Positions 38,264 to 47,384 of a stretch of DNA of 64,000 bases are shown one piece after another. Every line of letters begins with the position of its first letter. The stretch's first letter is position 1. Both the position numbers and the translations under genes were made by a program. This DNA comes from Roseovarius mucosus (GTDB taxonomy: Bacteria; Pseudomonadota; Alphaproteobacteria; Rhodobacterales; Rhodobacteraceae). The notes under the pieces were generated by a model. It worked only from the letters and a program-made list of their open reading frames with translations, did not search any database and was not told the DNA's origin. Location of the stretch: NCBI RefSeq assembly GCF_002080415.1, contig NZ_CP020474.1:4105501-4169500 (forward strand), given 5' to 3'.

Positions 38264-38692
38264 ATGGACGATGCCGATCAGAGGTTGATTTCCATGCTAC
38301 GGCATGACGCGCGCGCCTCTCTATCGGATCTGGCGATTGGGCTTGGGATGTCGCGCACCACGGTGCGGGCGCGGATTGAGCGGTTGCGGGCAAGTGGCGC
38401 GATTGTTGGCTTTACCGTGGTGTTGCGCGGCGACGCGGCCCGTGATCCGGTGCGGGGCCTCATGATGCTGGGGATTGAAGGGCGCGGCACAGATCGGATC
38501 TTGCGCCAACTCAACGGTCTGAGCGCCGTGCGCGCGACCCATACCACCAATGGCCGGTGGGATGTAATTGTCGAGATTGGGACCGAAACGCTTGAAGAGC
38601 TGGACAAGGTGCTGGCGCAGATCCGGCGGTTCGAGGGGATAGCGCAATCCGAGACGAGCCTGTTGCTCAACACGTGGAAATCGGGGGCCTAA
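38264..38692 (+). CDS. Lrp/AsnC-family transcriptional regulator (arginase operon)
   Basis: 142 residues. Helix-turn-helix: DADQRLISMLRHDARASLSDLAIGLGMSRTTVRARIERLRASGAIVGFTV. The C-terminal RAM ligand-binding domain contains MMLGIEGRGTDRILRQLNGLSAVRATHTTNGRWDVIVEIGTETLEELDKVLAQIR. The start at 38264 follows AAGGAAG. Divergence from rocF and the twin palindromes point to regulation of arginine catabolism; the effector (arginine or ornithine) is inferred. Confidence 0.9.
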   Translation: MDDADQRLISMLRHDARASLSDLAIGLGMSRTTVRARIERLRASGAIVGFTVVLRGDAARDPVRGLMMLGIEGRGTDRILRQLNGLSAVRATHTTNGRWDVIVEIGTETLEELDKVLAQIRRFEGIAQSETSLLLNTWKSGA

Positions 38693-38700
38693 GCAATGGT

Positions 38701-39165
38701 TCAGCGCTTGCGCAATGCCATCAGCCAGAGTGTGGCAAGGCCCAGAGAGGCCAGCATGTTCCAACTGGCCATCGACAGGCCCAGCATCTCCCATGGCACC
38801 TGATCGCAGCGCACAAGGGGCGCCGCCATGATCTGTTCAAAGAGTGCGTCGGCGCTGATCCCATCCGTGCCGGACGACGAGCAACTGGTCGGACCTTGCC
38901 ACCAGCCACGCTCGACCCCGGTGTGATATCCGCCGATACCGGCCGTGGTGAGCGCAGCCAAAAGACCCCCGAGGCAGAGCAGGCGGGGCAGGGCGACGAG
39001 CGCAGCAGCGCCAAAGGCTATCGCGATTACATGTGGCCAACGCTGCCAGATGCAGAGCTTGCAGGGGGCCATGCCGCCCAAGTGCTGAAACCCGAGCGCC
39101 CCCAGCATCAGCGCGGCAGAACCGCCCGCCGCAAGGAGGATGAGATGTTTCTGGCTCAGTTGCAT
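38701..39165 (-). CDS. dsbB: Disulfide bond formation protein DsbB
   Basis: 154 residues, four transmembrane helices. The periplasmic quinone-linked cysteine pair is CKLC (35 and 38, in APCKLCIWQRWPH) and the DsbA-reacting pair is Cys95 (GPTSCSSSG) and Cys120 (PLVRCDQVPWEMLG). DsbB reoxidises DsbA with ubiquinone. The ATG at 39165 gives MQLSQKHLILLAAGG and shares one base with the stop of the upstream YqaA-type gene (TGATG), so the two form an operon; the long open frame beyond it lies inside that gene and is not coding. Confidence 0.92.
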   Translation of the reverse strand: MQLSQKHLILLAAGGSAALMLGALGFQHLGGMAPCKLCIWQRWPHVIAIAFGAAALVALPRLLCLGGLLAALTTAGIGGYHTGVERGWWQGPTSCSSSGTDGISADALFEQIMAAPLVRCDQVPWEMLGLSMASWNMLASLGLATLWLMALRKR

Positions 39166-39743
39166 CAAAAGAACCTCGTTGCGTAAAAGCCGCCAAAAAG
39201 CAGAACTACAAAGACGATGGTTACAAGCCCGAGACGGCGTTCGATGAAATCGCGCACCGAGGGCCCGTATTTCCAGAGCAATGCCGCAACAAGAAAGAAC
39301 CGGATGCCGCGCGCCAGAATGGAGCTGGCGATGAACACCCCCAGCGGCATGGCAGTCCAGCCCGACATGATGGTGATGACCTTGTAGGGAAAGGGCGTGA
39401 TGCCAGCGGTCAGCACCGCCCAGAACCCGAAATCGTTGAACCTTGTGCTGAATTCGGTCATTGCGTCGCCCTTGCCAAGGGCTGCGAGGATGGGTTGGCC
39501 AATTTCCTGAAACGCAAAGGCCCCAATGGCATAGCCCAGCAACCCACCGAGAACCGAAGATACAAGCGCCACAAGCGCGATCAACCACGCCCGCGAAGGC
39601 CGCGCGAGGATCATCGGGATCATCAAGACATCTGGGGGAATCGGAAACACCGAGCTTTCGACAAAGGACACCGCGGCCAGAACCCAAAGCGCATGGCGAT
39701 GGTCGGCCATTCGGATCGTCCAGTCATAAAGGGCGCGGATCAT
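39165..39743 (-). CDS. YqaA/DedA-family inner-membrane protein
   Basis: 192 residues. SNARE-associated (VTT/DedA) fold: ALWVLAAVSFVESSVFPIPPDVLMIPMIL with the E-x-F/PIPPD motif, GGLLGYAIGAFAF, FGFWAVLTAGITPFPYKVITIMSGWTAM and SILARGIRFFLVAALLWKYG. Members are implicated in lipid flipping and membrane homeostasis, but the substrate is not known for YqaA. Start at 39743 (MIRALYDWTIRMADHRHA). It is upstream of and overlapping dsbB. Confidence 0.88.
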   Translation of the reverse strand: MIRALYDWTIRMADHRHALWVLAAVSFVESSVFPIPPDVLMIPMILARPSRAWLIALVALVSSVLGGLLGYAIGAFAFQEIGQPILAALGKGDAMTEFSTRFNDFGFWAVLTAGITPFPYKVITIMSGWTAMPLGVFIASSILARGIRFFLVAALLWKYGPSVRDFIERRLGLVTIVFVVLLFGGFYATRFF

Positions 39744-39887
39744 TGCGGGTCTCTTACGTTGCCTGACGCGAGACACCACGCCCGATGGCCGGGGTCAAGT
39801 CTCGAGCGCGGCCACATACAAATTCCGCCACAATACGCCGTTTCGGCACTGGACGTCGGTCGCGTGCTTGGCTAGAGAAAGAACAGT

Positions 39888-39973
39888 GCCCAAGTGGCGG
39901 AACGGTAGACGCAGCGGATTCAAAATCCGCCGCCTTTACGGGTGTGTGGGTTCGAATCCCACCTTGGGCACCA
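39888..39973 (+). tRNA. tRNA-Leu (CAA)
   Basis: Acceptor arms GCCCAAG / CTTGGGC with discriminator A and encoded CCA (39971-39973). The anticodon stem GCGGA / TCCGC holds the loop TTCAAAA with anticodon CAA at its centre. The variable arm is long (class II), as expected for leucine, and the T-arm reads GTGGGTTCGAATCCCAC. It decodes UUG. Confidence 0.97.
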
Positions 39974-40025
39974 TTTGTTTTCCTCTGATCAGAACCGGCT
40001 TATCCCGGTTGTTCGCGGTCCTTGG

Positions 40026-41618
40026 TCAGGGGGCGAAGGCGAATGTGTCTGGGCGGGCGTGATCCCAGTATTTGGCAAAGGCGGGATGGCTGACATGACC
40101 GCCGAGCAATTCGCCGGGTTCAAGCCAGAGATACTGGCTTGCGGCGGAACGCACTTCGCGGCTGTTGACGCGGATCATCAGGTGATGTGGGGTGAATTCC
40201 TGTGGGCGTTGAAGGCCAGAGGATTCCACCGCTTCCTTGAGGGCGAAGAGCGTGTTGCGATGATAACTGGCGACGCGCAGATGCTTTTCCGCAACCACGA
40301 TCGCGCGGTAACGGCCGGGATCCTGCGAGGTGACGCCAGTTGGGCATTTGCCCGAGTGACAGACTTGCGCCTGAATGCAGCCAACCGCGAACATGAAACC
40401 GCGCGCGATATTGCAGCCATCGGCACCAAGGGCGAACATGCGGCACATATCGAAGGCGCTGATAATCTTGCCCGAGGCAATCAGGCGAACGCGGTCGCGC
40501 AGCCCCATGCCAACGAGGCTGTTATGCACAAGCATGAGCCCCTCGCGGATGGGGGCACCTTTGTGATCGGCGAATTCCACCGGGGCCGCGCCGGTGCCGC
40601 CTTCGGCCCCGTCGATGGTGATGAAATCTGGCGTGATGCCGGTTTCATGAAAGGCTTTGACCATGGCGAACACCTCCCATGGGTGACCCACGCAGAGTTT
40701 GAGCCCCACAGGTTTCCCGCCCGAGAGATGCCGAAGCCGGGCGATAAAGCGGCAAAGGCCGTCGGGCGAGGAAAATTCAGAATGGGCGGCAGGGCTGATG
40801 CAATCCTGACCCACCAGAACGCCGCGTGCCTCTGCAATCGCCTCTGTCACCTTTGCGCCGGGCAGGATGCCGCCGTGTCCGGGCTTGGCCCCTTGGCTGA
40901 GCTTAATCTCAATCATCTTGATCTGAGGGTCAGAGGCATTGGTGACGAACATCTCTGGGTCAAACGCGCCTGTGGCGGTGCGGCAGCCAAAATAGCCTGA
41001 TCCGATCTGCCAGATCAGATCGCCGCCGTGTTTGCGATGAAACCGCGAGATCGAGCCTTCGCCGGTGGTATGGGCAAAGCCGCCCAGTTTTGCCCCCCAG
41101 TTCAGCGCCTCAATCGCCGTTGGCGACAGCGCGCCATAGGACATGCCCGAAATGTTGAGCGCAGAACTGTCGTAGGGCTGTGTGCAGTCCGGGCCACCGA
41201 TGGGCTGGCGAAATGCGATGTCACCCATGTGGCTTGGCGACATGGAGTGATTGATCCACTCATGCCCGACGGCATTGACATTGCGCAACGTGCCAAAAGG
41301 GCGCAAGCCCTCGATCCCCTTGGACCTGCGATAGACAAGCGCGCGCTGTTCGCGCGAAAAGGGGGTCTCGTCATGATCACTTTCGAGGAAGTATTGCCGT
41401 ATCTCTGGGCGGAAATGTTCAAAGAGAAATCGCAGACGGGCAGAGAGCGGATAGTTTTTGAGAACTGCACGCTTGCTTTGGTAAACATCGTAGAGCCCGA
41501 TGGTTGCGGCCAAGCCCGCAAGCCCTGCCAGCATCCCGCCCCAGAATAGCAACCATATGGCAATCGCCCCACCAATGGGCACGAGCAGAATACTGATCAA
41601 CCATGGAATATAACGCAT
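40026..41618 (-). CDS. Membrane-anchored FMN-binding glutamate-synthase-like protein
   Basis: 530 residues. Two N-terminal transmembrane helices (YIPWLISILLVPIGGAIAIWLLFWGGMLAGLAGLAATIGLY, about 3-45), then a glutamate-synthase central FMN barrel: GMSYGALSPTAIEALNWGAKLGGFAHTTGEGS, IEIKLSQGAKPGHGGILPGAKV, FITIDGAEGGTGAAPVEFADH and a 3Fe-4S cysteine cluster (CIQAQVCHSGKCPTG). No amidotransferase domain is present, so it is not a complete GltB. The reaction is unknown; related proteins were linked to electron transfer with the quinone pool. The start at 41618 follows AGGGAGGA. Confidence 0.88.
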   Translation of the reverse strand: MRYIPWLISILLVPIGGAIAIWLLFWGGMLAGLAGLAATIGLYDVYQSKRAVLKNYPLSARLRFLFEHFRPEIRQYFLESDHDETPFSREQRALVYRRSKGIEGLRPFGTLRNVNAVGHEWINHSMSPSHMGDIAFRQPIGGPDCTQPYDSSALNISGMSYGALSPTAIEALNWGAKLGGFAHTTGEGSISRFHRKHGGDLIWQIGSGYFGCRTATGAFDPEMFVTNASDPQIKMIEIKLSQGAKPGHGGILPGAKVTEAIAEARGVLVGQDCISPAAHSEFSSPDGLCRFIARLRHLSGGKPVGLKLCVGHPWEVFAMVKAFHETGITPDFITIDGAEGGTGAAPVEFADHKGAPIREGLMLVHNSLVGMGLRDRVRLIASGKIISAFDMCRMFALGADGCNIARGFMFAVGCIQAQVCHSGKCPTGVTSQDPGRYRAIVVAEKHLRVASYHRNTLFALKEAVESSGLQRPQEFTPHHLMIRVNSREVRSAASQYLWLEPGELLGGHVSHPAFAKYWDHARPDTFAFAP

Positions 41619-41729
41619 GCGATCCTCCCTTTTGCTCTGTGCCTGCACAAATCATTCCAAGCAGCAGAGCGTTAGGTCAGTCTTTTATGCCCGAATTCTG
41701 AGCAACCTGTAAAAGTTTTCGCGATTCCC

Positions 41730-44700
41730 TCAATAATCGCGTTCAAAAAACACGCCAACCCCAGAGGAGCCATCGTTAGAGGCCCCGCCCTTGAGCGTGA
41801 CACTGTCGCTAAGATCAAAGTTCAGATTGATGCGTTGCTTGCCTTCGCTGTCGGCTGTGACTTCGGTATAGACCTTGTCCGAGATATAGGCACCGGCACT
41901 CACCTCGGTGCCGCCATCCTCGGTTTGTGTGACGTCGAGATCCGAAAGGCCGATGGCACCCCGCAGCTTACCAACCACATCGCCGTTGCTATTGCCGGAC
42001 AGCGTCGCCACCGCCGAGGCCATTTGCGCGGCCTGAAAGGCAGAAATATTATCCAAGCCGCGCCCAAAGATAAGCCGAGAGACCACCTCTTCTTGCGGAA
42101 GATCAGGGTCAGAGGCAAAGCGCACTTCGGGGGCGCTTGCCACGCCTTCAACGATCACTTGCACGGCGACGTCGCCCGCATCGGTGGTGGCCACAAAGCG
42201 CAGGTAGGGATCAAGAGAGCCCTGCATCGTGATGCGGCCTTCGGTCATCGTAAGCCTTTGACCCAGAATGTCGATCCGTCCCCGGATCAATTCAAAAAAC
42301 CCGTCCGGGGCAACGGCATCGGTGGTTCCGGCAAGGCGCAGGCTGCCGCCCAGTTCGGCATCAAGCCCGCGCCCACGAACGAATATCCGGTTGGGGGCAT
42401 TGATCGACAGGTTGAGCGCGTAGGGCCGCGCGCGCCCGGCTGTTTCGGTCTGGATCAGGCCTGCGCGCTCTCGGGTGGTGCGCACTGCGGCGGGTTCGTT
42501 GCGATGCTGAAGATCTGGCAACGAGACCGATGCCGCGCCCAAGCCCGAGGGGATGCGGATATTGGTTTCCTCAAGTGTCAGCGCCCCGCTGATCCGCGCG
42601 CCGCCTGTCAACGGGCCGTTGACGCCAATGTTGCCGTTCACCGTCGTGGTATAGATCAACTGGTCGCTCAGCACGAGGCCATCAAGCCCCACCGACAGAT
42701 CGCCTGTGAAGCCGGGGGTCAGGCCAACCGGCCCGGTCACCCGTATCTGTCCGCCATCGCGCATCTGCGCGGTGAAATCTGTCTGAACGCGGCTTTGACC
42801 GAGCGTTGCCGTGCCGCTCAGGGTTTCGACCGTGAGGCCGGTTGCGGGCAGGGCAATGCGTGTGTCAGAGGTGCTGATCGTGCCCGAGACGGCGGGCAGG
42901 GCGGGGGCACCGTTGATCCGCAGGTCGTAGCGCGCCGTTCCCTGAATCGCGTTTGGTCGGATATAGCTGTTGGCAAGCGCCAGCGGCAGCGCGCCACTGG
43001 CACTAAGATCAAGGCGCGCGCCGTGATCCACGATATCGCCCGAGACCTGCGCCGTGGTGCCCCCCGGGCCCTCAGCTGAAAGCGTCACGGCCACCCGTTC
43101 AGCAAGAGCGCCCGACAGGGTGGCGCGGCCCGTTGCGGTCACGGGGCCCGCGAAATCAGGGGCGAACAGGCCCAAATTGGCCAGACGTATGTTGAAATCT
43201 ACGGGAGCATCCGGGTTGGGCGACCCTGCGGAGAGCGCGAGTTGTGGCGTCTCAAGCCGAAGCGTACCAATCTCGATCCCGTCAAGGCGGCGCGCACCGT
43301 CTGCCCTGAGAGAGAGTTGCCCGGCGATGAGCTTGTCGAGATCGGCGATCCCGGTTCCAAGATTACGCCCATCGAGCGTGGCGCTGATCTCTACATCCTG
43401 TCCACGATCCTTGGCTTTGCCGTCAAGCGTCAGGTCAAGGGCACCGCGCAGGGGAAGGCCCGCCAGGGCGCTGAACCGTGCCAGATCGCTGATCTCTGCC
43501 CTGAGTTCCCCGCTCAGGGGCAGGCCCTCGACCTCGGGCGAGAGGGTTGCATTGGCGCGCAGGCGGCTTCCCATGAGCGCTGCATCCAGTCCCGTCAGGG
43601 TCACATCGCCCCCGGTTTGCCAGGCCACGTTGCTGCTGATTTCTGCCGGACCGGACAGGCGCGGATCTGAAAGTGCCAGATCGGTCAACCGCGCCGCAAG
43701 GCTGAGCGCGCCGCTCTCGCCGCTGAGGCGCCCCGAAGCTGTGGCGCGGATCACGTCATTTTCGATCTGAAGGCGGTCGAGCGCGATGCCGGTGGTATCG
43801 CGGCGTGCAGCCATCGAGAGCGTGCCCGCGCTTGCGATCAGGGGATCAACCTGGGCAATGCCGACCGCAAGTTGATCCGTTTCCGCATCGAGTGTGATGT
43901 CGAAGTCGCCCCCAAGCAGGCTGCCAGAGCCTGCGATGGTCGCCTTGGCTGCCCCTGCAATGCTCTGCCCGGAGAGCGCGGCAAAGCGTGCGAGGTTGGG
44001 TGCCTCCAGCGTTGCGGTGCCAGAGACAGGAAACCCTTCGGCCAAGGCCGCGATCCGTCCATTGCCCGAAAGCTGCGCAGCGCCGGACACAAGCCGTAGG
44101 GCCCTCAGGACAAGTGGGCGATCTTCGGTGAAATCGAGCGAGGCAAGGCCGGACAGTTCTGTTCCGACGGCCTCAGCCAGTGCCGGATCGTCAACGCGCA
44201 GCCCGGCAAGGTCAAATTCAACAAGCGCCGTCACACCGCGCGGTGCGGTGCGTTCTAACGCCCCACGCCCCGAGAGCGTGGCCGTGGCAAGGCCGATATC
44301 AGGGCGCTCGAACCCGGTCAGGCCCAGCTGTGTGCGCCAACGATCGCCGCGCGCGGCATCAAAGGCAGCGTCAATCGTAGCGCCACGAATGTGGGTTGCG
44401 GGGCCGCTGATGGGCAAACGCACGCGGCTGTCACCATCGCCCAATTCGCCGGTCAGCCTAAATCGCTGAGGCCACCCCGCCGCATCGAGCGACAACGCGC
44501 CGGACAGCGTGACCTGTGCCGCCGAAAGTGTGAAATCCGCGATGTCCAAGGCCCCGTTTGGCTGGCGCGTGCCGGTCAGTTTGAGCGCGCTTTCTGTCCC
44601 AAAGAAGGGGCGGTAGTCAGCAGCAAAAAGCGGTGTGAGATCGCCCGAAATCGTCGCGCCAAAGGCTTTTGACGTAACGCCCTCGGCCTCCGCGTCGCGG

Positions 44701-45470
44701 ATCGTAACCTCTCCGGTCAGGCGGGGGGTGCCGTCCGAGGCAAGGCGAATGTCGGCCGTATAGTCGTTCAAGGGCGCCGTGCCGCTGATCCCGAGCGAAA
44801 GAGCGGGCCGATCTGGCAGTTGCAGCAAAGTGGCGGCGATGCCGCCCGCGTCCTCTTGAAGTGACAGATCAAGGGCGAGAACCTGGGTCGCATTCACAAA
44901 ACTTGCGTTCAGCGATACGGCACCGCGCCCGTCAAGGCGGGTCACCTCGATCTCTGCCGCCCCTTCACCACTTCCCAGTGACAGCCGCCCAAGCAGGCGC
45001 AGAGCGACCTCCTCACCCAAAAGCGGGGCGCCAAGAGTAAGCGTCTCGGCGCTGATCTCGCCGAGGTTGACGGAGACTGGCAGCTCTGGAAGGCGAAAGG
45101 GCGTGGCCTCTGCCATGTCTGGCGAAAGCGGTTCTTCGGCAATTGGCGCACGCGCCACCGTGATTTCTCGCGCGGTCAGGCGATTGACTTCGACCCGGCC
45201 CCGCAAAAGCGCCGTGCGCGTCCAATCGAGCGTTACATCGCGCAGCGTGAGCCAGATGCCGTCGCGATCAGCGATGGTCAGTTCTGCGATAGTCGCCTGA
45301 GACGAGAGCGCCCCGGCAAAGCCGGTGATCCGCACCTCGCGTCCAGCACCAGAGAGGTTATCTTCAATCAAGGCTTGCAGATAGCCGCGATCCTCATCTG
45401 CGGTTTGCGCCAAGAGTGGCGTTGCAAGCGCCCCCAGCAGCAACGACAGGAAAAGGACCAGCCGGGCCAT
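41730..45470 (-). CDS. tamB: Translocation and assembly module protein TamB
   Basis: 1246 residues. Signal/anchor MARLVLFLSLLLGALATPLLAQ, then a very long beta-rich AsmA-type repeated region and the C-terminal DUF490/TamB domain (from about 900: INGPLTGGARISGALTLEETNIRIP, FELIRGRIDILGQRLTMTEGRITMQG, ending SSGVGVFFERDY). TamB spans the periplasm between the inner membrane and TamA and is now thought to move phospholipids to the outer membrane. The start overlaps the tamA stop by one base (TGATG), the conserved tamA-tamB operon. Confidence 0.94.
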   Translation of the reverse strand: MARLVLFLSLLLGALATPLLAQTADEDRGYLQALIEDNLSGAGREVRITGFAGALSSQATIAELTIADRDGIWLTLRDVTLDWTRTALLRGRVEVNRLTAREITVARAPIAEEPLSPDMAEATPFRLPELPVSVNLGEISAETLTLGAPLLGEEVALRLLGRLSLGSGEGAAEIEVTRLDGRGAVSLNASFVNATQVLALDLSLQEDAGGIAATLLQLPDRPALSLGISGTAPLNDYTADIRLASDGTPRLTGEVTIRDAEAEGVTSKAFGATISGDLTPLFAADYRPFFGTESALKLTGTRQPNGALDIADFTLSAAQVTLSGALSLDAAGWPQRFRLTGELGDGDSRVRLPISGPATHIRGATIDAAFDAARGDRWRTQLGLTGFERPDIGLATATLSGRGALERTAPRGVTALVEFDLAGLRVDDPALAEAVGTELSGLASLDFTEDRPLVLRALRLVSGAAQLSGNGRIAALAEGFPVSGTATLEAPNLARFAALSGQSIAGAAKATIAGSGSLLGGDFDITLDAETDQLAVGIAQVDPLIASAGTLSMAARRDTTGIALDRLQIENDVIRATASGRLSGESGALSLAARLTDLALSDPRLSGPAEISSNVAWQTGGDVTLTGLDAALMGSRLRANATLSPEVEGLPLSGELRAEISDLARFSALAGLPLRGALDLTLDGKAKDRGQDVEISATLDGRNLGTGIADLDKLIAGQLSLRADGARRLDGIEIGTLRLETPQLALSAGSPNPDAPVDFNIRLANLGLFAPDFAGPVTATGRATLSGALAERVAVTLSAEGPGGTTAQVSGDIVDHGARLDLSASGALPLALANSYIRPNAIQGTARYDLRINGAPALPAVSGTISTSDTRIALPATGLTVETLSGTATLGQSRVQTDFTAQMRDGGQIRVTGPVGLTPGFTGDLSVGLDGLVLSDQLIYTTTVNGNIGVNGPLTGGARISGALTLEETNIRIPSGLGAASVSLPDLQHRNEPAAVRTTRERAGLIQTETAGRARPYALNLSINAPNRIFVRGRGLDAELGGSLRLAGTTDAVAPDGFFELIRGRIDILGQRLTMTEGRITMQGSLDPYLRFVATTDAGDVAVQVIVEGVASAPEVRFASDPDLPQEEVVSRLIFGRGLDNISAFQAAQMASAVATLSGNSNGDVVGKLRGAIGLSDLDVTQTEDGGTEVSAGAYISDKVYTEVTADSEGKQRINLNFDLSDSVTLKGGASNDGSSGVGVFFERDY

Positions 45471-47278
45471 CAGAATGCCTGCCCAATACCGATGTAAAGT
45501 TCGAGGTCTTCCCCGGCCCTTTCACCCAAGGGTGTGGCGATATCCACGCGGATCGGGCCCACGGGGGTGAAGTAGCGGGCACCGATCCCGGCACCGCTGT
45601 GCCAATCCCCGCGTCCTGTGCCAAGCGCATCCTGACCGACAAAGCCCGTGTCGACAAAGGCCACGCCTTGGATCTTGTCTGTGACGCTGGCGCGGAATTC
45701 GCCCGAGAAGCCGACAAAGGCACGCCCGCCCACGCGCACTCCGGGGGCGATATCCACGCCCAGAGATTGATAATCCTGTCCGCGCACAGTGCCTGCCCCC
45801 CCGGAATAAAACAGCATGTCTGCCGGGATTTCGCCGATTGAGGGGCCTGCGACCGATCCGATCTGCGCGCGCCCTGCAAGGGTGTAACGGTCGCCCGCGC
45901 CAAAGCTACGGTAGTGCCGGGCATCTGCAAATATGCGCGCGCCGTCCCCCGATCTTTGGTCGAGGCCGATAAAAGGCGTGAGCGACACCTCAAGGAAAAG
46001 ACCCGAGGTTGCGTTGAGCGCATCATCGCGTTTGTCCCACGTCAGTCTGGCCGGAAACAGCAGATGCTGCAACTCGCGCCGTCCAAGATCGTCGTCGATG
46101 TCGGAATAGCGATAGGCAATGCCCGCCTCGCCGCGCAGCTCGTCCGAGAATACCCGGGTAAAGCCGCCGCCGACTTCGACCTTTGATTCCGTATAATCTG
46201 GCTCGTCATTTCCCTCGATCCGGGCCTCAAGAAACAGCCCGGTGTCGGGGTGAAAGGTTGCGGGCCGGTCATAGCGCGCGCCAAGGCGATAATCCTCGCC
46301 CCCTGAATCCCCGCCGATACCACCGATCATGGCATCAAGCCGCAGTCGCTCGGCACCGCCAAAGAGGTTGCGATGCAGCCAAAAGCCCGAAAGTGTCAGC
46401 CCTTCGAGCGAGGCCAGTTCCGCGCCAAAGCCAAGACGCCGCGGCGGGGCATCGGTGACGCGGGCCGTGATATCAAGGCTGCCATCGGGATTGGGCCTGT
46501 CTGCCTCGATCATCACAACCGAGCGAAAGGCACCGCTGCGGCGCAGGCGGGTGGCGGCGTTGTCCAATTCTTCGGGCGAGAATTTGCGGCCCGTCGGCAG
46601 GCCCGCAATGTCGCGGATACGGTCCGGGCGCACACGGCTTTCGCGGCTTTCTTCGGCCAGCAACAGCTCGCCAAAATGCAGGCGCGGTCCGGGATCAAGC
46701 TGGATGTCGGCGGACAAGGTCGAGGCCGCGTGATCGGCAATAATGGTTTGCTCTGACACAAGCGCCTTGGCGTGTCCGGTGGTGCGCCATGCGGCGATGC
46801 TGCTGCGTGTCGCATCGCCGATAAGATCGCCCTTGGCCCGGTTGCCGGTGACAAATTCAGGCGGCAGCTTGGTTTTTGGGGCAAGCGGTGCGACGCGTGC
46901 GGTTGAAAAGACGAAAGGCGCGTTGCGCTCGACGGTGATGTCAATCTGTCTGATGTCACTTGGCGCGCGCAGGGGCGGGATGCTGGCGGCCTCTTGGCCA
47001 TCCACGAGGATGCGGATCACGCCGCCATAAAACCCCTCGGCATAAAGCACACCGATCAGACGCCCGTAATCCGATTGGGCCGCAGCCAATAGGTCTTGTG
47101 CGGTGGCCTCTTGTTGGGCGGCAGTGGTGATCGTGAGCGAGGCGCTGCGCAAACGGTCTGCAAACCCATCCCCCGCGTCAGGCGCGGTCAGCCGGACCTC
47201 AGCCGCCTGCGCCAGATCGGGCAGAATCCAGAGGCACAGCGCGGCAAGCGAGGCGACCCTGACACTGGATTTCAACAC
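45470..47278 (-). CDS. tamA: Translocation and assembly module outer-membrane protein TamA
   Basis: 602 residues, BamA/Omp85 superfamily. Signal peptide LKSSVRVASLAALCLWILPDLAQA. POTRA-like domains cover about 25-240 (IRQIDITVERNAPFVFSTA, GAFRSVVMIEADRP), and a 16-stranded barrel with the Omp85 signature (FSGGAGTVRGQDYQSLG, RVGGRAFVGFSGEFR) ends in LELYIGIGQAF. The start is the GTG at 47278, eight bases after GGGAGGG; upstream ATGs in frame (47437, 47374) put extra sequence before the signal peptide and overlap the RND gene. Confidence 0.9.
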   Translation of the reverse strand: MLKSSVRVASLAALCLWILPDLAQAAEVRLTAPDAGDGFADRLRSASLTITTAAQQEATAQDLLAAAQSDYGRLIGVLYAEGFYGGVIRILVDGQEAASIPPLRAPSDIRQIDITVERNAPFVFSTARVAPLAPKTKLPPEFVTGNRAKGDLIGDATRSSIAAWRTTGHAKALVSEQTIIADHAASTLSADIQLDPGPRLHFGELLLAEESRESRVRPDRIRDIAGLPTGRKFSPEELDNAATRLRRSGAFRSVVMIEADRPNPDGSLDITARVTDAPPRRLGFGAELASLEGLTLSGFWLHRNLFGGAERLRLDAMIGGIGGDSGGEDYRLGARYDRPATFHPDTGLFLEARIEGNDEPDYTESKVEVGGGFTRVFSDELRGEAGIAYRYSDIDDDLGRRELQHLLFPARLTWDKRDDALNATSGLFLEVSLTPFIGLDQRSGDGARIFADARHYRSFGAGDRYTLAGRAQIGSVAGPSIGEIPADMLFYSGGAGTVRGQDYQSLGVDIAPGVRVGGRAFVGFSGEFRASVTDKIQGVAFVDTGFVGQDALGTGRGDWHSGAGIGARYFTPVGPIRVDIATPLGERAGEDLELYIGIGQAF

Positions 47279-47384
47279 CGCGACGACCCTCCCAGACTGC
47301 TGGTCTTTTATGCCATCCCGATCACGGGAATGCCACCCTTGTGGGGCTACAAAAGCGGGGTAAGGCGCTGTCATCGGCAAGAGC

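Noticed and set aside
39974..40025. tRNA-Leu 3' end as an integration (att) site
   Set aside because: No integrase gene or direct repeat of the tRNA end appears in the adjacent sequence.
41835..43770. Plus-strand frames of 414 and 238 codons within tamB
   Set aside because: Antisense shadows of a repetitive GC-rich gene; no ribosome-binding site and no family match.
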